The notes under the pieces: model-generated
What the model was told of the DNA's origin: nothing
Databases searched by the model: none
What the model saw: the letters and a program-made list of their open reading frames with translations, nothing else
Shown here: in pieces, positions 14,842-20,480 of the stretch
How positions within the stretch are numbered: position 1 is the stretch's first letter
How the letters are laid out: each line of letters begins with the position of its first letter
Program-made: the position numbers and the translations under genes
Source of the DNA: Anaerolineales bacterium UBA5797
Lineage (GTDB): Bacteria > Chloroflexota > Anaerolineae > Anaerolineales > Villigracilaceae
DNA length: 20,480 nt
Direction: 5' to 3'
NCBI GenBank assembly: GCA_002418205.1
Contig: DIDP01000007.1
Coordinates: 1 to 20,480 of the forward strand

Positions 14842-15999
14842 ATGCTGAAGAATTTCCTTCAACAAGTAGTCAAGTCGTCAGTTGTTGCCACGATCCTCTT
14901 TGCGATTCATGCTGCCGTGATCACAGCCCACGCCCAAGACGAACTGCCTGTGGTTCGCGCAGCACTATTCTATTCCCCAACCTGCGGACATTGTCGAATT
15001 GTCATCGAGGAGATGCTCCCGCCTCTGTTGAAACAATACGGGAGTCAACTTGAGATCATTGGTGTGGACATCACACAGCCCCAGGGTCAGGCTCTTTTTC
15101 TATCAGCCATCCAATGGTTCAACCTGGATTCAGCCGGTGTGCCTTTTTTGGTGGTGGGAAACGAATACATGATCGGATCCGTGGACATCCCGCAAAAATT
15201 TCCCGCCCTGATCGAAAGCTATCTGGCAGAGGGTGGTGTGGATTGGCCCGATGTCCCCGGGCTAAAAGATGCCATTTACGCTTCACAAACTGCATCCGCC
15301 CCCACCCAAACAATCATCTCCCCAACATTATCCACCGCATCAATCCCGACCGATACGCCTGCTCCGGTTATCCCCGAAACAGATAGCTCGTCTGAGGCCC
15401 CTCTCTCCCTCCCGCATGAAATCGAAATGACCGCATGGCAGCGCGTAATGCTGGACCCTCTCGGAAATGGCATCGCCATCGCCGTGCTCATCGGCATGAT
15501 CGGAGTTCTTGCCTGGGTCATCATGTCCCTCAACAATCTTCGGCATTCGCCAGTATCAACTATCTCGGATTTCATGATTCCGATCCTGAGCATCATCGGC
15601 TTGGGAATAGCGGGATATCTTGCCTATGTGGAAACCACTCAGACAACCGCAGTATGCGGACCGGTGGGTGATTGCAACACTGTGCAACAAAGTGAATTTG
15701 CCTACCTGTTTGGGATCCTTCCCATTGGCGTTCTGGGCGTCATCGGATATTTATTCATCCTATCCAACTGGATTGTGGGAAGAACCCAAAACGAGCCTGT
15801 CGCCTCGCTTGGCAGACTGGTGGCTTTTACATCATCCGGTTTGGGCATCCTGTTCTCGATCTATCTCACGTTCCTCGAACCATTTGTCATCGGCGCGACC
15901 TGCGCCTGGTGCATTGCGTCCGCCATCATCATGACTGCGCTCTTCATCGTGACATTCCCGGATGGCAGGAGGGCATATCTGAAACTGTCGTCAAGGTAG
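14842..15999 (+). CDS. Thioredoxin-VKOR fusion, disulfide-forming membrane oxidoreductase
   Basis: The 385-residue protein has a signal or anchor helix (about 12-31), then a thioredoxin-like domain with the redox pair C48-G-H-C51 in SPTCGHCR, a cis-Pro region (AGVPFLVV) and a Thr/Pro-rich linker (about 150-190). After a membrane segment, the VKOR domain follows, with loop cysteines C272 and C278 (CGPVGDCNTVQQS) and the quinone-linked C354-A-W-C357. VKOR passes electrons from the thioredoxin domain to quinone and so makes disulfides in exported proteins. The order here is Trx first, whereas well-known cyanobacterial VKOR fusions have Trx at the C terminus. It ends the redox cassette and could serve the cytochrome's cysteines. 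Start ATG 14842 has only a weak GGAAA upstream. Confidence 0.92.
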   Translation: MLKNFLQQVVKSSVVATILFAIHAAVITAHAQDELPVVRAALFYSPTCGHCRIVIEEMLPPLLKQYGSQLEIIGVDITQPQGQALFLSAIQWFNLDSAGVPFLVVGNEYMIGSVDIPQKFPALIESYLAEGGVDWPDVPGLKDAIYASQTASAPTQTIISPTLSTASIPTDTPAPVIPETDSSSEAPLSLPHEIEMTAWQRVMLDPLGNGIAIAVLIGMIGVLAWVIMSLNNLRHSPVSTISDFMIPILSIIGLGIAGYLAYVETTQTTAVCGPVGDCNTVQQSEFAYLFGILPIGVLGVIGYLFILSNWIVGRTQNEPVASLGRLVAFTSSGLGILFSIYLTFLEPFVIGATCAWCIASAIIMTALFIVTFPDGRRAYLKLSSR

Positions 16000-16039
16000 C
16001 AACTCCGATTTTCGTTTGATCATTTTCGGGGGATTCTGG

Positions 16040-16069
16040 TTGCAAATTTATCGCATTATGTTGTAAACT
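16040..16069 (+). promoter_or_regulatory. Possible promoter of the FHA-ABC exporter gene
   Basis: TTGCAA (16040-16045) and TAAACT (16064-16069) are separated by 18 nt in a 142-nt gap. No terminator is seen after the Trx-VKOR gene, so readthrough from the cassette is also possible. Confidence 0.35.
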
Positions 16070-16141
16070 ATGACCCATTGTATCCGGATTGTTCCATACA
16101 AGAGTCTTTATTGATTACCCATGCGCTTCAGGAGGTACCTC

Positions 16142-19100
16142 ATGACCAGTGCTTCGAATGCCAGCATCACAATCCAGGCTGGACCAGAGGTGGGCAAAGT
16201 CATCGATCTCACGGAGGATGAAGTACTTATCGGGAGAAATGAGACAGCGGGAATTTTTATCAATCACAAAGAGGTCTCCCGTCGACACGCACGGCTCACA
16301 TACAAAGAGGGGAAATATTTTTTGGAGGACCTGGGGAGCAGTAACGGAACCGTGGTAAACGGTCAGCGGATTTCCGGCGAAACCGCGCTCGCGGATGGCG
16401 CAGAGATCATGCTGGGAACCGACATCCGTCTGGTCTTCCACCAAACTTCAACCGAAACAAAAGTTATGGAGGCGATGGGGCAAACAGCCGGTATGGATTC
16501 AGTCCCATCCAGTCCCGGGGCGACCATGTTCGATGCGGGGGTCGATCTGTCCGCGATCCTCAAATCCGCGACCGTCACGCCACCCAAACTGCTCGTGACC
16601 ATTGCCGGGCAGGAAGAGAAGTCTCATACGCTCTCGGGCGATCGCGTCACATTGGGACGAGCTGAAGATAACGATATCGTCGTCAACTCGATGATCGTCT
16701 CCCGCTATCACGCCGCATTGGAATTGACTTCGCGTGGATATGAGATCGTTGTAAGCCCCGGCGCGACCAATACACTTTCGTGCCAGGGACGCCCGGTCAC
16801 TGACAGGCAATTGCTCTCTCACGGCGACGTACTCCGTATTGACAGCGATATGCCCGGCATGATGGTCAGTATGACGTATCAATCGCCGGTCCAGGCGGCG
16901 GCGAAGGTCCCATTCGTTTTCAAATTCGATGAAAAGGAAAAACTCACGATCGGGCGCGATCCCGGTAACGACATCGTTCTGGAAACGCCAAACGTTTCAA
17001 GATACCATGCGCAGGTGACCCGGGTCGGCCGCCGGTATTACATCACCGATCTCCGCAGCGCGAACGGAACCTTCGTCAACGATAAACGCGTCGAAGGCGA
17101 CGTATGGCTGAACCCACAGGACACGATCCGCATCGGTCCATATAAATTTGTCGTGGGCGAGGATCAGTTCACCCGTTATGATGAGACCGAGGGGATGCGG
17201 GTCGAAGCCTATCATTTGAACAAGTGGGTGCGCAAGGACCTCAACCTCCTGCAGGATATTTCCCTTGTGTATCAACCGCGCGAGTTTATCGTGGTCGTGG
17301 GTCAAAGCGGCGGTGGAAAATCCACACTGGTCGATTCGATCGCCGGTTATCGTCCGGCGACGCACGGCAAGGTGTTCGTCAACGATATCGACATCTACCA
17401 GAACTTCGATGCGATCCGCAGTGAGATCGGATACGTGCCGCAAAAAGACATCATCCACATGGAGTTGACGGTCTATCAGGCATTGGATTTCGCAGCCCAA
17501 TTGCGGATGCCCAAAGACACCACGCCCGACGAGCGCCACAAACGGATCATGGAGGTGCTTGAGGATCTCGACCTGACCCACCGCAAGGATGTGCAGATCA
17601 GCGGCTTGAGCGGCGGACAACAAAAGCGCGTCTCTATCGGTGTGGAGCTGCTCACCCGCCCAGGCCTTTTCTTCCTCGATGAGCCGACCTCCGGACTCGA
17701 CCCCGGAACGGAAACCACCTTCATGCATTTGATGCGCCGTCTGGCAGATCAGGGACGCACCATCATCATGGTCACACACGCCACCAAGAATGTCATGCTG
17801 GCGGATAAAGTTGTGTTCATGGCGCGCGGCGGATATGTCGCCTGGTTCGGTCCGCCGGATGAGGCGCTCGCGTATTTCGACCAGTTCCGCAGCGATTACG
17901 ACCGCCGCGTCCGCCCGATGGAATTCGATCAGATCTACACCATCCTTGACGATCCATCCAAGGGCAATGCCAAGGATTGGGCAGAACGATTCCAGGGGAA
18001 TCCCGCGTTCCAGAAATACATCGTCGAACCGCTTCAAGCCAGCCAGCGAAAGATTACCGAGGTCCAGGCGCAGAACACACAACCAAAGAAAAGCACCGGG
18101 AGGACACGGACTTCTGCATGGCGTCAGTTCCTGGTCCTCTCAAAGAGGAATGTCACAATCATCCTGCGCGACCGTTCAAGCCTGACCCTGATGCTGATCG
18201 CCGCGCCCGGGGTGGGCGCACTGGACCTGGTCCTTGCCCCGGTGATGGGCAAGGCGCCTTTCAGTTTTCAGGATGGCAATGCAGCAAACGGAGGCATCAC
18301 CCTTTTCCTCTTGACACTGTTTGCGCTGCTGGTGGGCGGCATGTCGCAGATGCGCGAGTTCGTTAAGGAATCGGACATCTATAAGCGCGAACGACTTGTC
18401 AATTTGCAGATCCTTCCCTATGTCACTTCAAAGGTCTGGGTTGCAATGCTGCTCGCCTTTTACCAGGGATTGGCGTACACCGTGCTGCATTATCTGGCTT
18501 TCGATATGCCGGGCGGATTCGCAGAGTTCCTTCAGGTCTATGTGACCCTCGTCCTTGCGACGATGACCGGGATGATGCTGGGATTGGTCGCCTCCGCGCT
18601 CTCACCGAATTCCGCCTCCGCACCCTTGACCATGATCATGTTGATCGTTCCGCTCATTGTGTTGAGCGGCGCGCTCGCGCCTGTGCCACCCAACATCAGC
18701 CAGGTCGCGTCCACGCGCTGGGCGTTCCAGAGTCTGCTTGGTATTGTCGGCGCGGGGAAGGATGTGGCGGCGGACGCCTGCTGGCAACTGGATGAAGACC
18801 TGCGGGATGCGATGAACCTGGACGATAAAGCCTACAACCAGTGCCTTTGCATGGGCACACAGGTGTTCGATGAAAACTCGTGCAGCTTTCCGGGTGTAGG
18901 ACAATACTACACAGCCGAGATCAACCAATCGGTCCCGACTGAACCGCCGCCTCTCCCGCCGGAACCACCGGAACCGGATGTCCCATCTGCGCCTGAGCCG
19001 CCAGAGGATAACTTCGATCAGGTGCAAATGGCACAATACCTGAACGCGTTAAGTTCGTATCAGAATGAAGTTAAGGATATTCAGGATGGTTATCGCAACC

Positions 19101-19381
19101 AGATGGATTTGTACCGATCCATGGCTGACGTGTACGAGGGTCAGATGGCAAAATACCAGGAGGATCTGGCGCGCTATAACATCGCCAGGGTTTCCGCAGT
19201 TAAAGGCGCCGAGGGGATCATTGGAAGCGTCACGGAACAATATGGCTGGGCGTGGGTGGATAAGGATAACCCTGCCATTTATTTCCCCTGGCTGTTCAAC
19301 ACGTGGTTTGCCCAATTAAAGATCGTGGCAGTGTACTTTGTGATTATTGTGTTTCTCATCAAACGAAAGGATGTCAAATAA
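16142..19381 (+). CDS. Triple-FHA ABC exporter, ABCG-type half transporter
   Basis: The protein has 1079 residues. FHA1 is at about 20-100 (GR31-32, SRRH, SSNGT), FHA2 at about 150-245 (GR172-173, SRYH, but no S-x-NGT) and FHA3 at about 258-338 (GR271-272, SRYH, SANGT). The ABC domain (about 350-600) has Walker A G387-QSGGGKST, Lys393; signature LSGGQ 489-493; Walker B FFLDEP with D513-E514; and H-loop His546. Six membrane helices follow, five between about 679 and 848 and the last near 1055-1073. This N-terminal ATPase, C-terminal membrane order is the ABCG/White layout and implies homodimers. A very long loop (about 850-1050) before the last helix has four Cys, a Pro-rich stretch and a coiled-coil stretch. 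The substrate is unknown. ATG 16142 has AGGAGGT at 16130-16136; the ATG at 16121 lies before that site and is rejected. Confidence 0.93.
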   Translation: MTSASNASITIQAGPEVGKVIDLTEDEVLIGRNETAGIFINHKEVSRRHARLTYKEGKYFLEDLGSSNGTVVNGQRISGETALADGAEIMLGTDIRLVFHQTSTETKVMEAMGQTAGMDSVPSSPGATMFDAGVDLSAILKSATVTPPKLLVTIAGQEEKSHTLSGDRVTLGRAEDNDIVVNSMIVSRYHAALELTSRGYEIVVSPGATNTLSCQGRPVTDRQLLSHGDVLRIDSDMPGMMVSMTYQSPVQAAAKVPFVFKFDEKEKLTIGRDPGNDIVLETPNVSRYHAQVTRVGRRYYITDLRSANGTFVNDKRVEGDVWLNPQDTIRIGPYKFVVGEDQFTRYDETEGMRVEAYHLNKWVRKDLNLLQDISLVYQPREFIVVVGQSGGGKSTLVDSIAGYRPATHGKVFVNDIDIYQNFDAIRSEIGYVPQKDIIHMELTVYQALDFAAQLRMPKDTTPDERHKRIMEVLEDLDLTHRKDVQISGLSGGQQKRVSIGVELLTRPGLFFLDEPTSGLDPGTETTFMHLMRRLADQGRTIIMVTHATKNVMLADKVVFMARGGYVAWFGPPDEALAYFDQFRSDYDRRVRPMEFDQIYTILDDPSKGNAKDWAERFQGNPAFQKYIVEPLQASQRKITEVQAQNTQPKKSTGRTRTSAWRQFLVLSKRNVTIILRDRSSLTLMLIAAPGVGALDLVLAPVMGKAPFSFQDGNAANGGITLFLLTLFALLVGGMSQMREFVKESDIYKRERLVNLQILPYVTSKVWVAMLLAFYQGLAYTVLHYLAFDMPGGFAEFLQVYVTLVLATMTGMMLGLVASALSPNSASAPLTMIMLIVPLIVLSGALAPVPPNISQVASTRWAFQSLLGIVGAGKDVAADACWQLDEDLRDAMNLDDKAYNQCLCMGTQVFDENSCSFPGVGQYYTAEINQSVPTEPPPLPPEPPEPDVPSAPEPPEDNFDQVQMAQYLNALSSYQNEVKDIQDGYRNQMDLYRSMADVYEGQMAKYQEDLARYNIARVSAVKGAEGIIGSVTEQYGWAWVDKDNPAIYFPWLFNTWFAQLKIVAVYFVIIVFLIKRKDVK

Positions 19382-19383
19382 TC

Positions 19384-20397
19384 ATGAAGAGAAAATCGCT
19401 GCTTCTCGGTTTTGTAATGGTCATCCTTTTTACGAATGCATGCGGTGCCGGTTCAGGGATGTCGGACTCCATCTCCCAGACATTGACGCCCATGAGCGAA
19501 CTCGTCCGTGAAACGGTCACCGCGCGCGCCGGGGAGGAGGGCTCGAACGACAGCCTGGCGACCGCAATTGCCAACGCGACCCAAAAAGCCGAGGGGATCT
19601 ACGCCACACAGACCGCGCGCGCCGAGCTCAATGAACCAGCCCGGTTGGCCACCGCGACCGCCATCGCACCAGTCGTGGCAGAACTGCCCCGTTACGGCGT
19701 CGACCCCGCCAGTGGTTACGTGGCATGGATCCATCCACCCGCCACGATCAGTTTGAATGGATTCAACCAGACCGGATACGCCAATGACTATCCACAGGTC
19801 ACCGCCAAGGATTTTGTGCTGGCGGCGGACATCACCTGGAATACAAGGAACAGCCTGTCCGGTTGCGGATTCATGTTCCGTTCAGATGGGAACACAAACA
19901 ACCCGAGTCAGTACACGATCATCATCACACGCGTTGCCAGCGGGCACATGGCGTTCCTTGCGATAGCAAAGGGAGAGGTCAGCAACTTCCGCGAATATTT
20001 CCCCAAGGACAAGGATCGATCGTTCAACTGGTTCAACGACTCCACAAACCGGCTGGCGATCGTGGTGAAGGGCGACCTGATCGATCTGTATACGAATGGT
20101 GTCTTCATCGGTCAGGTGAACATCACCGAGCCTCCCCCCGATAGAGTCTTCCAGTTCCCTGAAGTGGAAATCCCGCCTGGCACAACACCACAACAACTGG
20201 AACAATATCAACAGCTCATCGAACAGTATGACGATGGCAACCGGCAGATCGCCGCCCAGCTTGGGGACGCCCAAAAGAATTTCACCAAAAACCAACCGTT
20301 CTTCTATGACGGTCTGCTTGGCTTTTTGGGCTTAAGCCAGTCCGGTCAAATGATCTGCACGTTCGATAACGCCTGGCTGTTCATCACCAAGCCATAG
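19384..20397 (+). CDS. Lipoprotein with a LamG/glycoside-hydrolase-16-like beta domain
   Basis: This 337-residue protein is probably anchored on the outer face of the membrane. The signal peptide ends in the lipobox FTNAC (Cys20). An Ala/Thr-rich helical linker (about 45-100, with YATQTARAE and LATATAIAP) precedes a beta-rich domain (about 105-245): VLAADITWN, CGFMFRSDG, YTIIITRV, LAIVVKGDLIDLYTNG. That strand pattern resembles concanavalin/LamG or DUF1080-type jelly-roll domains, but no catalytic residues can be assigned. A Gln-rich segment (about 265-295) and a closing part that ends CTFDNAWLFITKP follow. ATG 19384 is 2 nt after the exporter stop, with AAGGA inside that gene's end, so the two are co-translated; the open frame extends upstream into the exporter gene only by chance. 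It may be an accessory or substrate-binding lipoprotein of the exporter (inference). Confidence 0.8.
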   Translation: MKRKSLLLGFVMVILFTNACGAGSGMSDSISQTLTPMSELVRETVTARAGEEGSNDSLATAIANATQKAEGIYATQTARAELNEPARLATATAIAPVVAELPRYGVDPASGYVAWIHPPATISLNGFNQTGYANDYPQVTAKDFVLAADITWNTRNSLSGCGFMFRSDGNTNNPSQYTIIITRVASGHMAFLAIAKGEVSNFREYFPKDKDRSFNWFNDSTNRLAIVVKGDLIDLYTNGVFIGQVNITEPPPDRVFQFPEVEIPPGTTPQQLEQYQQLIEQYDDGNRQIAAQLGDAQKNFTKNQPFFYDGLLGFLGLSQSGQMICTFDNAWLFITKP

Positions 20398-20426
20398 ATC
20401 TTGGCGCATCCAATCGACATCAATTT

Positions 20427-20456
20427 AAAAATCCCTCCGCAATCGGAGGGATTTTT
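20427..20456. terminator. Bidirectional terminator between the lipoprotein and tRNA genes
   Basis: AAAAATCCCTCCG (20427-20439) and CGGAGGGATTTTT (20444-20456) form a perfect 13-bp stem with a CAAT loop. T5 follows on the plus strand, and on the minus strand the A run gives a T tract. It ends the exporter-lipoprotein unit and the convergent tRNA transcript. Confidence 0.93.
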
Positions 20457-20458
20457 AG

Positions 20459-20480
20459 CTGGGGGCACAGGATTCGAACC
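20459..20480 (-). tRNA. 3' end of a tRNA, probably tRNA-Gln (cut by the window edge)
   Basis: Read on the minus strand, the end of the window gives GGTTCGAATCC, a canonical T loop with part of its stem, then TGT and the acceptor strand GCCCCCA, then G as discriminator base. A72 with G73 implies a U1-A72 pair and G73, the identity pattern of bacterial tRNA-Gln. CCA is not encoded: the next bases are CT. The anticodon lies outside the window, so the amino acid is an inference. Confidence 0.8.

Noticed and set aside
16997..18082. 361-codon open frame on the minus strand inside the exporter gene
   Set aside because: It is antisense to the conserved FHA3 and ABC domains, has no recognisable domain, and arises from codon bias of the true gene.
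19303..19383. Upstream extension of the lipoprotein frame into the exporter gene
   Set aside because: It would place the signal peptide and lipobox 27 residues inside the protein. ATG 19384 gives a proper lipoprotein signal.
1..20480. CRISPR array, insertion sequence, prophage or integron
   Set aside because: No spaced direct repeats, transposase, integrase or terminal inverted repeats were seen. The inverted repeats are explained as terminators or operators.

Overview
The window looks like chromosomal DNA of a free-living bacterium with moderately GC-rich coding sequence. The gene content most resembles an Anaerolineae-type member of Chloroflexota: a triple-FHA ABC exporter, Ala/Thr-rich lipoprotein linkers of the ATATQTARA kind, a SpoIIE-like phosphatase paired with a small P-loop kinase, a DUF389 membrane protein and a Trx-VKOR fusion. 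No rRNA or single-copy phylogenetic marker apart from SecD/SecF is present, so the taxonomic call is an inference.

Layout. (1) 1-2776: an SMI1/KNR4-type gene cut by one in-frame TAG, a DUF389 membrane protein and a CPBP-family membrane protein. (2) 2845-4658: a NarL/DesK-type histidine kinase and its LuxR-type response regulator, overlapping by ATGA, behind a hairpin and a -10 box placed so close to the ATG that the mRNA may be leaderless. (3) 4816-7439: SpoIIE-like phosphatase, small P-loop kinase-like protein and M1 metallopeptidase lipoprotein, followed by what looks like a small frameshifted gene remnant. (4) 7689-9987: secD and secF, closed by a very strong hairpin terminator. The 358-nt gap that follows (9988-10345) holds that terminator, one doubtful 19-codon ORF and the minus-strand terminator of the next gene. 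(5) 10346-11608, minus strand: a stand-alone KAS III-like enzyme. (6) 11905-15999: a six-gene same-strand cassette of XRE-cupin regulator, membrane-anchored triheme cytochrome c, NifX/NifB-C-like metal-cluster protein, ArsR regulator, TYW1-like radical SAM protein and Trx-VKOR fusion. (7) 16142-20397: FHA-FHA-FHA-ABCG exporter and a lipoprotein. (8) 20459-20480: the 3' end of a minus-strand tRNA, probably tRNA-Gln, converging on a bidirectional terminator.

How the genes may work together. SecD/SecF power protein export. Three gene groups encode exported products: the M1 lipoprotein, the cytochrome/Trx-VKOR group and the exporter/lipoprotein pair. The 11905-15999 cassette is the best candidate for an undescribed system. 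It couples thiol oxidation (Trx-VKOR), c-type heme electron transfer, a soluble metal-cluster-binding fold and a radical SAM enzyme, with two transcription factors and a palindromic operator on the promoter. Its function cannot be read directly from the sequence. The exporter has three FHA domains, suggesting control by Ser/Thr phosphorylation, and an unusually long extracytoplasmic loop next to a co-transcribed lipoprotein.
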